Positions 46,995-57,617 are shown, counted from the stretch's first letter. The stretch is DNA of 64,000 bases from Rhodoferax sp. (GCF_023700745.1 NZ_JAMPYG010000001.1:124001-188000), one strand, 5' to 3'. Program-made: numbers and translations. The notes: a model not told the origin generated them from the letters alone.

Positions 46995-47888
46995 TCACCG
47001 ATGAATAGAGCACGTAGGTTCAAGCTGGGTCAGGGCCTTGGCAAGGGCACTGGCCATGCTGACTGCATTGCTGGAGTGCGCAACGCAGTCAGTGCTCCAG
47101 ACCTCACCGATGCCCGCGTCCTGCATCATTTGCAGGGCCTGGTCCGAGAACAGGGCGTGGGTGACCGCCACATCGACTGACGTGGCACCCGCTGCCAGCA
47201 GGAGTTGGGCTGCGCGGCTGACGCTATACCCCGTGCTGGCCACATCATCAAGAAGAACGACCTGTCGCCCTGCCAGCGCCATGTCGGGCAGCGCGACCTC
47301 GACATCCCGGTCACCATGGCGTACTTTGCGGCATACCGCGTGATCGAAGGCGTGGCGTTCGGCCGCCCGCGCGACCCACTGCGCCGATTCTTCATCGGGT
47401 CCGATGAGCAAAGGCTGCTGCCGCTGCGCTGCAATCCAGTCGGAAAGCAAAGCGGCTCCGCTGAGAACCACTGCATGGGCCACGGGCACGGCTTGCTGCA
47501 GGGTCGCCACCCGGTGCAGGTGCGGGTCGACGGTGATCAGCGCGTCAAACAAGCTTGCCAGGAACTTTCCGACAATGCGTTGGCTGATGGCCTCGCCGGG
47601 GCGAAAGGCCATGTCCTGACGCATGTAGGCCAGATACGGAGCCACCAGCGTCAGGTGTTTTGCGCCGAGTGCGCGCGCGGTCTGCGCCAGCAGCAGCAAT
47701 TCAATCAATTTGTCGTTTGGGTTGTTCAGCGTGCGAAAAATCAACACCTGTGCGGGCAATGCAGCGGGCAGGCGCAGTTTGATTTCACCATCGGGGAAAC
47801 GGTGCCGCTCCACCATGCTGGCTGTCCTTTGGGCCGCCTGCGCCAGGCGTGTGGCGCTGTTCAACTCATCTTCGAAGTACAACAGCAT
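46995..47888 (-). CDS. ribose-phosphate pyrophosphokinase-like protein (non-housekeeping PrsA paralog)
   Basis: A 297-residue PRPP-synthetase family protein. ERHRFPDGEIKLRLP is the flexible ATP-contact segment, VAPYLAYMRQDMAFRPGEAI the regulatory/ATP region (usual YARQD is here YMRQD), DPHLHRV the metal site, and VVLLDDVASTGYSVSRAA the PRPP loop. It is shorter and more divergent than the housekeeping Prs and resembles archaeal forms. Making PRPP from ribose 5-phosphate is inferred; the phosphorylase and LOG neighbours give it a salvage context. It starts 4 bp after the phosphorylase stop. Confidence 0.82.
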   Translation of the reverse strand: MLLYFEDELNSATRLAQAAQRTASMVERHRFPDGEIKLRLPAALPAQVLIFRTLNNPNDKLIELLLLAQTARALGAKHLTLVAPYLAYMRQDMAFRPGEAISQRIVGKFLASLFDALITVDPHLHRVATLQQAVPVAHAVVLSGAALLSDWIAAQRQQPLLIGPDEESAQWVARAAERHAFDHAVCRKVRHGDRDVEVALPDMALAGRQVVLLDDVASTGYSVSRAAQLLLAAGATSVDVAVTHALFSDQALQMMQDAGIGEVWSTDCVAHSSNAVSMASALAKALTQLEPTCSIHR

Positions 47889-47892
47889 GGCA

Positions 47893-49491
47893 TCAGAACT
47901 CCACAAAGACATGCGGAACTTCGCTGGCCTTGCCCAGGGTGTAGCCGCTGAACTTCGTACTCGCCTGGCGCGCAAAGCCAAGATCGCTCTGAAAGTTGGC
48001 ATGGACCCGGTACAAAAGGTCTCCCGCCACCACGGTATCCCCCAGTTTCTGAAACAGATCAATGCCCGCGCCGGCTACTTTGGGCGCACCGGCCAAGCGG
48101 GCTATACGGGCTACCTGAAAATTGTCAATATTGGTGACCACACCGTCTGTGGGCGCGCAAACCTCAAAGGTCAGCAGCGCAAGGGGTGGATTGTTGTAGT
48201 CAAAATCCTTGGCGCCCTGGGCCGCAATAATGGCGTTCATTTTTGCGAGCGCGCGGCCCGAATCCAGAATGTCGCGGGCAATGGCAAAACCATCGCCGCC
48301 TCGCACATCGGGATGGCATTCAATCAGCCGTCCGGCCAGACGCAAGGCTTTTTGCCGCAGGTCGTTGGGGGCTTGCGGGTCATTCTCCAGCACGCGCATT
48401 ACGTCGCGAGCCTCCAGCATGGGGCCAATGCCACGTCCGATCGGTTGTCTCCCGTCGGTGATGACCACATCAAGCGACAGGTGCAGGCGACTGGCGACAT
48501 ATTCGAACAGCCTGCGCAGCCGCTGTGCCTCGGGCATGGAACGCACTTTGGCGGTTGGACCAATCGGGATGTCAAGCACCAGATGGGTCGAGCCGGCCGC
48601 GATTTTTTTCGACAGGATGGACGCCACCATTTGTCCGGGTGAGTCAATGGCCAGAGGTCGCTCAACCGCAATCAGCACATCATCGGCCGGCGACAGCTTG
48701 GCGGTACCGCCCCAGGCCAGGCAGGCGCGGTGGTCGCGCACGATATCTGCCAATTGCTCGAAAGGCAGTTCCACATTGGCCAGCACTTCCATGGTGTCGG
48801 CGGTACCGGCGGGCGATGTGATGGCGCGTGACGAGGTTTTGGGGCAGAGCAGGCCGTGAGCGGCAACGATCGGTACCACCAGCATCGAGGTGCGGTTGCC
48901 AGGGATGCCGCCAATGCAGTGTTTGTCCACCACCAGAGTGTCATGCCAGTCGAGTTTTCTGCCACTGGCGGCCATCGCTTCGGTCAAAAAATAGACTTCC
49001 TCGCGGTCCAGTTCATCGCGGTTGGTAGCTACTACAAAAGCGGTCAGTTCGATTTTTGAGTAGTGAAGCTCGGCGATGTCATTGACGATGGACTGAAAGT
49101 CTTCACGACCCAGGCGTTCGCCCGCAATTTTTCGGTAGAGCGCGCCGATCGAGGCGGGTGGCTCGGCCTGCGCCACCGACACCACATGGCCTTGCGGTAC
49201 GGCAAGCTGTAAAAAGGCATCTTCAGACAGTCCCAGTTCATGGCAACCCACGATGGCGGCGTCATCGACCACGTTCAACGTGGCCACAATATGCTGGCCG
49301 TTGGCGCTGACATCGACTTTGGAAAGTGCCTGAAAACCCTCGGCCCGGTAGAACGCGCAGTCGCGGTGCAGGTAAGCCACGTTTTCACGGTAGGTATCGA
49401 TGGCGACCCGGCGCAAGGCGAGCCTGGAACTTGCCTGCTCCTGGGGGAGCTGGCCAGCCGGTGAGGGCTGTTGCACATGGGTGTGTTTCAT
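47893..49491 (-). CDS. archaeal-type thymidine/AMP phosphorylase
   Basis: A 532-residue nucleoside/nucleotide phosphorylase. An N-terminal beta domain of about 80 residues precedes the DeoA-like core, as in archaeal AMP phosphorylase (DeoA-type with extra domain). Signatures are [40 protein letters not shown] and [18 protein letters not shown]. Archaeal relatives release a base from AMP, CMP or UMP and make ribose 1,5-bisphosphate; bacterial ones are annotated thymidine phosphorylase. Which substrate is used here cannot be told from sequence. It heads the cassette with the PRPP-synthetase-like and LOG genes. The first 25 residues are variable and glutamine-rich. Confidence 0.87.
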   Translation of the reverse strand: MKHTHVQQPSPAGQLPQEQASSRLALRRVAIDTYRENVAYLHRDCAFYRAEGFQALSKVDVSANGQHIVATLNVVDDAAIVGCHELGLSEDAFLQLAVPQGHVVSVAQAEPPASIGALYRKIAGERLGREDFQSIVNDIAELHYSKIELTAFVVATNRDELDREEVYFLTEAMAASGRKLDWHDTLVVDKHCIGGIPGNRTSMLVVPIVAAHGLLCPKTSSRAITSPAGTADTMEVLANVELPFEQLADIVRDHRACLAWGGTAKLSPADDVLIAVERPLAIDSPGQMVASILSKKIAAGSTHLVLDIPIGPTAKVRSMPEAQRLRRLFEYVASRLHLSLDVVITDGRQPIGRGIGPMLEARDVMRVLENDPQAPNDLRQKALRLAGRLIECHPDVRGGDGFAIARDILDSGRALAKMNAIIAAQGAKDFDYNNPPLALLTFEVCAPTDGVVTNIDNFQVARIARLAGAPKVAGAGIDLFQKLGDTVVAGDLLYRVHANFQSDLGFARQASTKFSGYTLGKASEVPHVFVEF

Positions 49492-49520
49492 GGGCGTAGC
49501 CTACACCGAAAATTCCAATA

Positions 49521-49545
49521 AAAAAAGGCTTCCGAAGAAGCCTTT
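49521..49545 (-). terminator. intrinsic terminator of efp
   Basis: On the minus strand AAAGGCTTC, tetraloop TTCG, GAAGCCTTT and further T. It lies between the efp stop (49575) and the phosphorylase start (49491). Confidence 0.9.
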
Positions 49546-49574
49546 GGGTCCGGTTATCCCTATTGGGACGTGCT

Positions 49575-50129
49575 TTAGACGCGCTTGCGGTATTCGCCGG
49601 TACGGGTGTCGATTTCGACCTTGTCACCTTGCGCCACAAAAATTGGCACGCCGATTTCGAAGCCTGTGGCCAGTTTGGCGGGCTTGAGCACCTTGCCTGA
49701 TGTGTCGCCCTTGACTGCTGGCTCGGTCCAGGTGATTTCACGCACCACGCTGGTGGGCAGCTCGACCGAAATGGCCTTGCCGTCGTAAAACACCACTTCA
49801 AGCGGCATGCCGTCTTCAAGGTAGCTGAGCGAGTCGCCCATGTTTTCGGCTTCGACTTCGTACTGGTTGTATTCCTCGTCCATGCAGATGTACATGGGAT
49901 CGGCAAAGTACGAGTAGGTGCAATCCTTCTTGTCGAGGATCACGTTGTCGATTTTGTCGTCGGCCCGAAACACCACTTCGGTGCCGAAGTTGGCGATCAG
50001 ACTTTTGAGTTTCATGCGCACAGTGGCAGCACCGCGGCCGCCACGGGCGTATTCGGTTTTCAGGACGACCATGGGGTCTTTGCCGTGCATGATGACATTG
50101 CCGGCGCGAATTTCTTGAGCGATTTTCAT
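49575..50129 (-). CDS. efp: translation elongation factor P
   Basis: A 184-residue EF-P that frees ribosomes stalled at polyproline stretches. Three beta domains are present: KOW-like N-terminal ([20 protein letters not shown]), a central OB and a C-terminal OB with [20 protein letters not shown]. The modification loop reads [14 protein letters not shown], and residue 32 is an arginine, not a lysine. That is the class glycosylated with rhamnose by EarP, whose gene is next to it. The ATG at 50129 has no strong ribosome-binding site. A terminator follows the gene. Confidence 0.96.
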   Translation of the reverse strand: MKIAQEIRAGNVIMHGKDPMVVLKTEYARGGRGAATVRMKLKSLIANFGTEVVFRADDKIDNVILDKKDCTYSYFADPMYICMDEEYNQYEVEAENMGDSLSYLEDGMPLEVVFYDGKAISVELPTSVVREITWTEPAVKGDTSGKVLKPAKLATGFEIGVPIFVAQGDKVEIDTRTGEYRKRV

Positions 50130-50228
50130 AAAAAAGCGTAACCAAAGAGTGAGAGTAGGCCGCGCATCAGGCGGCGAAGGCGGTCACGACTTTAGTGAAC
50201 CCAAGCCGATGCCGCAAAACGTGCTATT

Positions 50229-51350
50229 TTAAATGATTTTTGCAATAAAACGGAGCAACTGGGTGATCAAGTCCTGTTGATCCAATAGCCGAGCCCTCGC
50301 CTGAGTCACGCAGTCCTGCCAGCGGTCGGGTTGGAAGGGCGCGACCGGCAAAGTCGGGTCTGACGCATCCAGGCCATTCCAGCGGCGGTGAAATGCGTGC
50401 AACGAAGCGGGAGCCCCCAACCAGTCCAGAAACGCATCGAGTTTGTGCGCATGGACGCCATCGTGTTGTGGGTAGATGTGCCACACCAGGGGTTTGCCGG
50501 CCCACAGGGCGCGCACCAACGAGTCTTCGCCGCGCACAAAATTCACGTCGCTGGCCCACAGCAAATGGTCGAAATCATGCTGGCTGAATTGGGGAAGGTA
50601 AAAGAATGAGAGCGCCGCACGCTGGTTCCATAAGGGATCAAGCCGGTGCATTTTGGCCACTTCGGCTCGCACGGCCATACTGGCACGCCCTGGGGTCACC
50701 AGCAAGCGGCTCGGTTGCACGTCTTTCGCCAAAGTGACCAGCAGTTCACCCAGACCGGCGGGTTCGTAGCAAAACAGCGACACCAGGCGCTCGTCCCGCC
50801 AGGGCACGCCCTGCTCGGCAAGCCATGCCTGACGGTCAAACCGCGCTTGTCGCGCCAGGAGATCAGGCTCGCGCAACAGCCCACCGGTACTGGCTGTGAA
50901 ACCTGGGTAGAAAAAATACTTGGTCAAGCCACGCCCGGGGCCGCTCATGACCGGTGAGGGCAGGCCGTGGCAACGCGCTGAAAAGTCTTCGGCGCTGAGG
51001 TATTCCAGATTGATCCAGGCGCATTTCTGGCCGCTATTCCTTAAATTTTTTGCGTATTCAGCAATGAACTCCTCATCAATTTCGCAACCAAAGGCTTCCA
51101 GCATGACCTCGCCGGGCGTGATGCCGGTCATATTGATGGGCGCAGTCCAGGTCTTTACCTCAACCCCCGGCGCACCTTGCGGCGCCATCCAGGCCAGGGC
51201 GGACACATCATCGGCCCACAGGCGCACCGTTTGGCCGCGCCCGGCCAAATTGCAGGCCAGTCTCCAGCACACCCCGAGGTCGCCAAAGTTGTCGATGACC
51301 CGGCAAAAAATGTCCCAACGCAGTTTGGGGATGGGTGATTGGCATTGCAT
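50229..51350 (-). CDS. earP: EF-P arginine rhamnosyltransferase EarP
   Basis: A 373-residue inverting GT-B glycosyltransferase that attaches rhamnose from dTDP-rhamnose to Arg32 of [23 protein letters not shown] near the N-terminus contains the catalytic aspartate pair (D-x-F/Y-GD), and [20 protein letters not shown] with [20 protein letters not shown] is the sugar-nucleotide site. EF-P has the required Arg32 and lies 99 bp downstream on the same strand. The ATG at 51350 was chosen; a GTG at 51365 would add five residues. It is divergent from uvrC, whose start is only 26 bp away, so promoters must overlap coding sequence. Confidence 0.93.
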   Translation of the reverse strand: MQCQSPIPKLRWDIFCRVIDNFGDLGVCWRLACNLAGRGQTVRLWADDVSALAWMAPQGAPGVEVKTWTAPINMTGITPGEVMLEAFGCEIDEEFIAEYAKNLRNSGQKCAWINLEYLSAEDFSARCHGLPSPVMSGPGRGLTKYFFYPGFTASTGGLLREPDLLARQARFDRQAWLAEQGVPWRDERLVSLFCYEPAGLGELLVTLAKDVQPSRLLVTPGRASMAVRAEVAKMHRLDPLWNQRAALSFFYLPQFSQHDFDHLLWASDVNFVRGEDSLVRALWAGKPLVWHIYPQHDGVHAHKLDAFLDWLGAPASLHAFHRRWNGLDASDPTLPVAPFQPDRWQDCVTQARARLLDQQDLITQLLRFIAKII

Positions 51351-51376
51351 GGCGAGATTGTCCACAATACGCCCCT

Positions 51377-53359
51377 ATGTCTGAAAACGTTTCCAACATT
51401 CCGACCGCTGTGGTCACTGAGATTGCCCCCTTACCGGCCCACCCCGAGCAATTGCTCAGCGATGTGGCCAGCTTGCCGGCCTTGCCAGGGGTTTATCGCT
51501 ACTTCGACGCACAAGGCAACGTGCTCTATGTGGGCAAGGCCATCAACCTGAAAAAACGGGTGTCAAGCTATTTCCAGAAAAACCATGGCGGCACCCGCAT
51601 TGGCCACATGGTCGGCAAGATTGCCCGGCTGGAAACCACCGTGGTGCGCTCCGAGGCCGAGGCGCTGCTGCTGGAAAACAACCTGATCAAGACGCTCAAC
51701 CCCAAATACAACATTCTGTTTCGGGACGACAAAAGTTACCCATACCTCAAGATTACGGCGCTCGGCAAGACCGGCAGCGAGCAGTTTCCCCGGGTGGCGT
51801 ATTACCGCGGTGCGGTTGAGAAAAAACACCATTATTTCGGTCCCTACCCAAGCGCCTGGGCGGTCAAGGAGGCTATTTTGCTGATGCAAAAGGTGTTCCG
51901 GCTGCGCACCTGCGAAGACCCGGTGTTCAACAACCGCACCCGGCCCTGCCTGCTGTACCAGATCAAGCGTTGCTCGGGGCCGTGTGTGGGACATATTTCG
52001 CCGCAGGCCTACGCGCAGGATCTGGCCGATGCCGAGCGCTTTTTGAATGGCGACGCGCGTGAAGTGATGCGCGAGCTCGAAGCCCGCATGATGATGCATG
52101 CCGAGAAGCTCGAATTTGAGCAGGCCGCCGAGCTGCGCAACCAGGTGGCGGCACTGTCCAACGTACTGCACCAGCAATCAGTGGACAACGTGTCAGATCG
52201 TGACGTGGACATTCTGGCGGTCAAGGTGCTGGGCGGTCGCGCCTGCGTCAACCTGGCGATGGTGCGTGGTGGGCGGCATCTGGGCGACCGGCCCTATTTC
52301 CCGGTCCATATCGAAGACGCAGCGACGCTGGAGGAGGGTGACGCCAGCGAGGCGATTGGCGCCGTGCGCAGCCTGGAAATGCAGGTGCTCGATGCCTTCA
52401 TTGCCCAGCATTACCTGAACGTGCCCGCACCGCCCTCGCTGGTGGTGAGCGTGCCGGTGGACAAGGGCCTGTTGCAGGCGCTGTCTGAACAAACTGGCGT
52501 CAAGGTCAGTGCGGTGCACAATCCGCGGGAGCAACGCCGGGTCTGGCTGGAAATGGCCCAAACCAATGCCGGGCTGCAACTGGCCAGGCTGCTGGCCGAA
52601 GAGGGCTCGCAGCAAGCCCGTACCCGCGCGCTGGTCGAGGCGCTCGATCTGGCGCTCGACAATCTGGACGAACTGCGGGTGGAATGTTTTGATATTTCCC
52701 ACACGGCAGGGGAGTCGACCCAGGCCTCATGCGTGGTATTTCATCACCACAAGATGCAGAGCGCCGAGTACCGTCGCTTCAAAATCAACGACATCACCCC
52801 GGGCGATGACTACGCCGCCATGCGTCAGGTGCTGTTGCGTCGCTACGGCAAGCTGGCCGAAACCATGCAAGAGGCCAAACAATCCGGCACCTTGCCCGCA
52901 GGCACGGGCCGCTTGCCCGACCTGGTGCTGGTCGATGGTGGCAAGGGCCAGGTGTCGATGGCGCGCGAGGTGTTCGAACAATTGGGGCTGGACCTGTCAC
53001 TGATCGTGGGCGTGGAAAAAGGTGAGGGCCGGCGCATCGGTCTGGAAGAACTGGTGTTTGCCGATGGCCGTGACAAGGTCTATTTGGGCAAGGATTCCGC
53101 CGCGCTGATGCTGGTGGCACAGATCCGGGACGAGGCGCACCGCTTCGCCATCACCGGCATGCGTGCAGCGCGTGCCAAGGTGCGCATGGACGGCGGCAAG
53201 CTCGAAGAAATACCGGGTATTGGTCCGAAACGGCGCGCGCGCCTGCTGCAGCGCTTTGGCGGTGTGCGCGGCGTGGCGCTGGCGTCCGAAGCCGACATTG
53301 CCCAGGTCGAAGGCATTTCCACCGAGCTGGCGGCAGAAATTTACCGCGCCCTGCATTGA
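51377..53359 (+). CDS. uvrC: excinuclease ABC subunit C
   Basis: A 660-residue UvrC that makes both incisions in nucleotide-excision repair. The GIY-YIG nuclease is at about 33-115 ([20 protein letters not shown]), the UVR motif near 230-260, and the RNase H-like half at about 400-580 with [20 protein letters not shown] and [15 protein letters not shown]. Tandem helix-hairpin-helix motifs end it ([20 protein letters not shown]). About 30 extra residues precede the GIY-YIG domain. The ATG at 51377 fits; no clear ribosome-binding site is visible. pgsA follows 42 bp later. Confidence 0.96.
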   Translation: MSENVSNIPTAVVTEIAPLPAHPEQLLSDVASLPALPGVYRYFDAQGNVLYVGKAINLKKRVSSYFQKNHGGTRIGHMVGKIARLETTVVRSEAEALLLENNLIKTLNPKYNILFRDDKSYPYLKITALGKTGSEQFPRVAYYRGAVEKKHHYFGPYPSAWAVKEAILLMQKVFRLRTCEDPVFNNRTRPCLLYQIKRCSGPCVGHISPQAYAQDLADAERFLNGDAREVMRELEARMMMHAEKLEFEQAAELRNQVAALSNVLHQQSVDNVSDRDVDILAVKVLGGRACVNLAMVRGGRHLGDRPYFPVHIEDAATLEEGDASEAIGAVRSLEMQVLDAFIAQHYLNVPAPPSLVVSVPVDKGLLQALSEQTGVKVSAVHNPREQRRVWLEMAQTNAGLQLARLLAEEGSQQARTRALVEALDLALDNLDELRVECFDISHTAGESTQASCVVFHHHKMQSAEYRRFKINDITPGDDYAAMRQVLLRRYGKLAETMQEAKQSGTLPAGTGRLPDLVLVDGGKGQVSMAREVFEQLGLDLSLIVGVEKGEGRRIGLEELVFADGRDKVYLGKDSAALMLVAQIRDEAHRFAITGMRAARAKVRMDGGKLEEIPGIGPKRRARLLQRFGGVRGVALASEADIAQVEGISTELAAEIYRALH

Positions 53360-53401
53360 CAAGCCCCCTTTTTGCGAGGTAACGCGTGCCACAATTGAGG
53401 C

Positions 53402-53968
53402 ATGTTCTGGACCATCCCCACCCTCATGACCTGGGCTCGCATTGTGGCGATTCCCTTGATCCTGGGCGTGTTCTATTTGCCCATTGAGCCAGCCACCCGC
53501 AACCTGGTCGCCACCATCATGTTTGTGGTCTTTGCCGCCACTGACTGGCTTGACGGTTTCCTGGCGCGCAAGCTCAACCAGGTGTCTGCCTTTGGCGCCT
53601 TTCTGGACCCGGTGGCCGACAAGTTTCTCGTCTGCGCCTGTGTGCTGGTGCTGGTGCATTTAGGGCGTGCCGATGTCTTTGTGGCGCTGATCATCATCGG
53701 CCGGGAAATCGCCATCTCTGCTCTGCGCGAATGGATGGCGCAAATTGGCGCTGCCAAGAGTGTGGCCGTGCACATGATCGGCAAGCTCAAGACCACGGCA
53801 CAAATGGTGGCAATTCCATTCCTGCTGTTTGACGGCCTGTTGTTCGGTGCCATCGACACGCATCTGTGGGGTGTCTGGCTGATCTGGATTGCCGCCATCA
53901 TGACCGTCTGGTCGATGGTCTATTACCTGCAAAAAGCCTTGCCTGAAATCAGGTCGCGTGTGAAGTGA
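53402..53968 (+). CDS. pgsA: CDP-diacylglycerol-glycerol-3-phosphate 3-phosphatidyltransferase
   Basis: A 188-residue CDP-alcohol phosphatidyltransferase that makes phosphatidylglycerol phosphate. The complete catalytic motif is D48-x2-D51-G52-x2-A55-R56-x8-G65-x3-D69-x3-D73, in TDWLDGFLARKLNQ and GAFLDPVADK. It has about six membrane helices. The N-terminus MFWTIPTLMTWARIVAIPLI is the usual PgsA start. It follows uvrC, the same order as uvrC-pgsA in Escherichia coli, which supports the name. The DMT gene overlaps its stop (GTGA). Confidence 0.95.
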   Translation: MFWTIPTLMTWARIVAIPLILGVFYLPIEPATRNLVATIMFVVFAATDWLDGFLARKLNQVSAFGAFLDPVADKFLVCACVLVLVHLGRADVFVALIIIGREIAISALREWMAQIGAAKSVAVHMIGKLKTTAQMVAIPFLLFDGLLFGAIDTHLWGVWLIWIAAIMTVWSMVYYLQKALPEIRSRVK

Positions 53969-54849
53969 CGGCAGCCATCGAGCGGCCCTTGATCCGGGCC
54001 ATGCCAGCGGTGTTTGTGCTGATCTGGAGCACCGGTTTCATTGTGGCGCGTTACGGCATGCCCCATGCGCCCCCCTTTAAATTCCTGGTGATGCGTTATG
54101 CCCTGTCCATCGCGTGCTTCATGCTCTGGATTGTGTTGGCACGGGTCGAGTGGCCAAACGGGCGCAGGCAATGGCTGCATCTTGCAGTCACGGGCATGTT
54201 TATGCATGCGGGTTATCTGGGAGGCGTGTGGGCGGCGGTCAAGCTCGGCATGGGCTCCGGTCTGTCAGCCTTGATTGTGGGCTTGCAACCTGTGCTGACA
54301 GCACTCTGGCTGGCCGCTACCGGGAGCAAGATTCTGAGGCGTCAATGGCTTGGCCTGGTGCTGGGTTTTATCGGGCTGGTGATGGTGGTGTCACGCAAGT
54401 TTGGCACTGGCGGCGAGGCTAATTGGCTCAATATGTCGCTGATCGTGGGCGCCTTGTTCAGCATCACGATTGGCACCTTGTACCAAAAACGCTTCGTCAC
54501 ATCGTGCGATGTGCGCACCGCCAATACGGTTCAGTTGGGCGCCGCGCTGCTGGTCACGCTGCCGCTGGCGGCGCTGGAATCGGAAGCCATCCGATGGCAC
54601 GCCGAGTTGCTGGGCGCCATTGCCTGGTCAGCGCTCGCGTTGACGCTGGGCGGTAGTTCCTTGCTATACCTGCTGATCCAGAAAGGCGCAGCCGCTTCGG
54701 TGACCAGCCTGATGTATCTGGTGCCACCCGTGACGGCCTTGATGGCCTGGATCCTGTTTGCCGAACCCATCACGCTCACCACGGTGGTGGGCACACTGTT
54801 AACGGCTTTGGGGGTGGCGCTGGTGGTACGCCAGCCCAAACTCACCTGA
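53965..54849 (+). CDS. EamA/DMT-family transporter
   Basis: A 294-residue drug/metabolite transporter-like protein with ten predicted helices in two EamA repeats (about 15-140 and 155-290). LIWSTGFIVARYGMPHAPPF starts repeat one, and PPVTALMAWILFAEPITLTT is the common end motif of repeat two. Substrate is unknown; amino-acid or nucleoside-type exporters share this shape. The start is GTG at 53965, overlapping the pgsA stop, so translation is coupled. The 231 bp after it hold the hupB promoter region; I saw no other gene there. Confidence 0.85.
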   Translation: MTAAIERPLIRAMPAVFVLIWSTGFIVARYGMPHAPPFKFLVMRYALSIACFMLWIVLARVEWPNGRRQWLHLAVTGMFMHAGYLGGVWAAVKLGMGSGLSALIVGLQPVLTALWLAATGSKILRRQWLGLVLGFIGLVMVVSRKFGTGGEANWLNMSLIVGALFSITIGTLYQKRFVTSCDVRTANTVQLGAALLVTLPLAALESEAIRWHAELLGAIAWSALALTLGGSSLLYLLIQKGAAASVTSLMYLVPPVTALMAWILFAEPITLTTVVGTLLTALGVALVVRQPKLT

Positions 54850-55080
54850 TGCCGAGCATGCGCACCTGCTCTTGCATCTGTGATCGTCCGGTCAATCCAG
54901 TCATGAAAAATTTGCCATAGGGGAGCTGGCTTATGGGCCAAACCCGTCTAGAATCTATTTTGCTATCGTGTTAAAAATCATCTGAATATAGTTGTTTTAT
55001 TTGGTGCTCTTCGAGCGGCCAGGTTCCCTCAAAAAAAGATTAAAGAGACATTCGACTACAACTCCCGTGAGAGGTTTATT

Positions 55081-55353
55081 GTGAACAAGACTGAATTAAT
55101 TGATTTCATTGCCACAGATGCTGACATTCCCAAAGCGGTAGCGGCACGAGCGCTCGAGTCCACCATTGACGCTGTCAAATCAACCCTGAAAAAAGGTGAC
55201 TCAGTCGCCCTGGTTGGTTTTGGTACTTTCGCTGTTGGTAAACGTGCAGCCCGGACCGGTCGTAACCCTCGTACTGGCGCTTCGATTAAAATCAAGGCTG
55301 CCAAGGTTCCCAAGTTCCGTCCAGGCAAGGCTTTGAAAGATGCCTTGAATTGA
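55081..55353 (+). CDS. hupB: DNA-binding protein HU
   Basis: A 90-residue histone-like nucleoid protein, most like HU-beta. [20 protein letters not shown] begins it, the DNA-contact arm is [20 protein letters not shown], and [20 protein letters not shown] ends it. The start is GTG at 55081 with GAGAGG upstream. tRNA-Val follows 14 bp after the stop and is probably on the same transcript, ending at the terminator near 55470. The upstream 231 bp are AT-rich near the gene, with no single clear promoter chosen. Confidence 0.96.
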   Translation: MNKTELIDFIATDADIPKAVAARALESTIDAVKSTLKKGDSVALVGFGTFAVGKRAARTGRNPRTGASIKIKAAKVPKFRPGKALKDALN

Positions 55354-55366
55354 CCCGTTATCGGTG

Positions 55367-55442
55367 GGGTGATTAGCTCAGTTGGTAGAGCGGCGCCTTT
55401 ACACGGCGTAGGTCGGCGGTTCGAGCCCGTCATCACCCACCA
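55367..55442 (+). tRNA. tRNA-Val (anticodon UAC)
   Basis: A 76-nt cloverleaf with encoded CCA. The acceptor stem is GGGTGAT/ATCACCC, the anticodon arm GCGCC-TTTACAC-GGCGT with anticodon TAC, and the T arm contains GTTCGAGCC. It lies between hupB and the ppiD-like gene, an arrangement seen in other betaproteobacteria. Confidence 0.97.
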
Positions 55443-55454
55443 CTTACTCAAAGC

Positions 55455-55483
55455 AAAGGCGAACACCGTGTTCGCCTTTTTTG
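55455..55483 (+). terminator. intrinsic terminator after tRNA-Val
   Basis: AAAGGCGAACAC, a short loop, GTGTTCGCCTTTTTT. It ends the hupB/tRNA-Val unit and lies just before the ppiD-like gene. Confidence 0.9.
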
Positions 55484-55506
55484 TTTCCACATAGGAGAGT
55501 TTGCGC

Positions 55507-57429
55507 ATGTTCGATATTTTCCGGAAGCACACCAGAATCATGATGATGGTGATGTTCCTGCTCATCATTCCCTCTTTTGTACTGTTGGGTATTGATGGTT
55601 ACAGCCGTATGAACGAGTCTGATGTGCCGGTTGCGCGTGTTGGTCGCACGGACATCACGCAAGCCCAGTGGGATGCGGCGCATCGCGCGGAAGCAGACCG
55701 TTTGCGTGCCTCCATGCCCAATATCGATGCCAAATTACTGGACTCCCCTGAAGCCCGTTATGCAACTCTGGAACGCCTGGTGCATGAACAAGTGATGGCA
55801 CAGGCTGCAGAACAGGCCAGACTATCCACCAGCGATGCGCGTTTGGCACGGTTCTTACAGGAAGACCCCATGATCGCCTCGCTGCGCAAGGCAGACGGCA
55901 AGATCGATATGGAGCGTTATCGCCAGTTGGCTGCCAGCCAGGGTCTGACGCCTGAAGGATTTGAGAACAATGTGCGCATTAATCTGGCACGGCAACAAGT
56001 CGAAGCGGGTGTCAGCGCCACAGGCTTGGTCTCGCCGGTGCTTGCTGACGTGGCCTTGAAGTCCTTTTTTGAAAAACGCGAAGTCCAGGTGATCAATTTG
56101 TTGGCCAAAGACTATGCGACCGAGGTCAAGCCCACCGAGGCGGATCTGGATGCTTTCTACCAAAAGAATCAATCCCTGTTTCAGGCGCCTGAACAAGCCC
56201 AGGTTGAGTACGTGGTGCTGGACCTTGACGCCGTCAAGAAGTCCATTCAGATTCCAGAGGCTGAACTGAAGTCGTATTACGATCAAAATGCACAACGTTT
56301 GAGTGGTGTCGAAGAGCGCCGTGCCAGCCATATCCTGATCAATGCGCCCAAAGAGGCTGCCGAAGCTGAGCGCAACAAAGCCAGGTTGAAGGCAGATGAA
56401 CTGTTAAAGACAGTACGCGCCAACCCTGCCACTTTTGCCGATATTGCCAGAAAGAATTCGCAGGACCCTGGCTCTGCCGCCAAAGGCGGTGACCTGGGTT
56501 TTTTTGCACGCGGAGCCATGGTCAAGCCGTTTGAAGATGCTGCTTTTGCAATGGCAAAAGGGGCCATCAGCGACGTGGTCGAGTCTGACTTCGGTTTTCA
56601 CATCATTCAGCTCACCGACATCAAGTTGCCCCAAAAGCGCTCTTTTGATGAGCTTCGGGCCAGTATCGAGTCTGACCTGAAAGGCCAGCAGGCGCAGCGC
56701 AAATATGCAGAAACGGCCGAGGTTTTCACCAACATGGTGTACGAACAGTCTGACAGCCTGAAACCCGTTGCCGACAAGCTCAAACTCGAGATCAAAACGG
56801 TCGACAAACTCTTGCGTCAACCCTTGCCCGGTACGACCGGTGTCCTTGCCAACGAGAAATTTCTGAGTTCGCTGTTTGCTGCCGACACCATCAGCAGCAA
56901 GCGCAATACCGAAGCCATTGAAACAGCTGCCAATCATTTGGTGGCGGGCCGTGTGGTGCAGTATCAACCAGCCCGAACGCTGCCGCTGGCCGAGGTTCAA
57001 TCTCAGGTTCGCGCACAGGTCGTTACCGCCCGAGCCGCGGAGTTGGCTAAAAACGATGGCGCAGCAAAATTGGCGCTCTGGCAAGCAGGTACGGCACCTG
57101 CCAGCCTGCCTGCCGTCCAGGTTGTGTCACGCGATCAGGCGCTCAATTTGTCGGCGCCAGTCTTGCTTGCAGCTTTGCGTGTTGACCCAACCAAATTGCC
57201 TGCTTGGGTAGGGGTTGATTTGGGACCGCAAGGCTACGCGCTGGTTCGTGTCAATCGTGTGGTGTCACTGGATGCAACGGCAGAGGCAACATTGCGTCAG
57301 AGCCGGAACCAATACGCACAGTGGTGGACTGGTGCCGAAACGCAAGCCTATTACGCCTTGCTGAAAGAGAAGCTCAAAGCCGAAATCCTGGTGCCCAATC
57401 CAGTAAAAAAACAGCAAGGAGCCGTGTGA
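55507..57429 (+). CDS. ppiD: PpiD/SurA-like periplasmic peptidyl-prolyl isomerase
   Basis: A 640-residue inner-membrane-anchored chaperone. One helix (about 11-30, [20 protein letters not shown]) anchors it; a SurA_N-like helical domain follows (about 40-240), then a parvulin domain (about 268-365: [54 protein letters not shown]) and a C-terminal chaperone region. PpiD works beside SecYEG on newly exported proteins. TTG at 55501 is in frame but AGGAG at 55493 fits the ATG at 55507. hupB-tRNA-ppiD is a familiar order. It has its own short gap from the tRNA terminator. Confidence 0.92.
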   Translation: MFDIFRKHTRIMMMVMFLLIIPSFVLLGIDGYSRMNESDVPVARVGRTDITQAQWDAAHRAEADRLRASMPNIDAKLLDSPEARYATLERLVHEQVMAQAAEQARLSTSDARLARFLQEDPMIASLRKADGKIDMERYRQLAASQGLTPEGFENNVRINLARQQVEAGVSATGLVSPVLADVALKSFFEKREVQVINLLAKDYATEVKPTEADLDAFYQKNQSLFQAPEQAQVEYVVLDLDAVKKSIQIPEAELKSYYDQNAQRLSGVEERRASHILINAPKEAAEAERNKARLKADELLKTVRANPATFADIARKNSQDPGSAAKGGDLGFFARGAMVKPFEDAAFAMAKGAISDVVESDFGFHIIQLTDIKLPQKRSFDELRASIESDLKGQQAQRKYAETAEVFTNMVYEQSDSLKPVADKLKLEIKTVDKLLRQPLPGTTGVLANEKFLSSLFAADTISSKRNTEAIETAANHLVAGRVVQYQPARTLPLAEVQSQVRAQVVTARAAELAKNDGAAKLALWQAGTAPASLPAVQVVSRDQALNLSAPVLLAALRVDPTKLPAWVGVDLGPQGYALVRVNRVVSLDATAEATLRQSRNQYAQWWTGAETQAYYALLKEKLKAEILVPNPVKKQQGAV

Positions 57430-57481
57430 TTTTGAAGCTGAAATCCTGACGATTTCGAGGCCAGGATAAGGTTTCATCGGT

Positions 57482-57487
57482 TATAAT
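57482..57487 (+). promoter_or_regulatory. -10 box of tRNA-His
   Basis: TATAAT ten bases before the tRNA. No strong -35 is seen at 17 bp, so recognition may be weak or helped by a factor. Confidence 0.6.
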
Positions 57488-57496
57488 TCGAGTTAC

Positions 57497-57573
57497 GGTG
57501 GCTGTAGCTCAGTTGGTAGAGTCCAGGATTGTGATTCCTGTTGTCGTGGGTTCGAGCCCCATCAGCCACCCCA
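57497..57573 (+). tRNA. tRNA-His (anticodon GUG)
   Basis: A 77-nt tRNA including the extra G at -1 paired with C73, which marks tRNA-His, and encoded CCA. The acceptor stem is GTGGCTG/CAGCCAC, the anticodon arm CAGGA-TTGTGAT-TCCTG with anticodon GTG. It has its own -10 box and terminator. Confidence 0.97.
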
Positions 57574-57585
57574 GGTAATTCAAGA

Positions 57586-57617
57586 AACCCCGCTATTTAA
57601 TTGATAGTGGGGTTTTT
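57586..57617 (+). terminator. intrinsic terminator of tRNA-His
   Basis: AAACCCCGCTAT, loop, ATAG-T-GGGGTTTTT. One bulge at the G-T step; a T-run follows. Confidence 0.85.
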
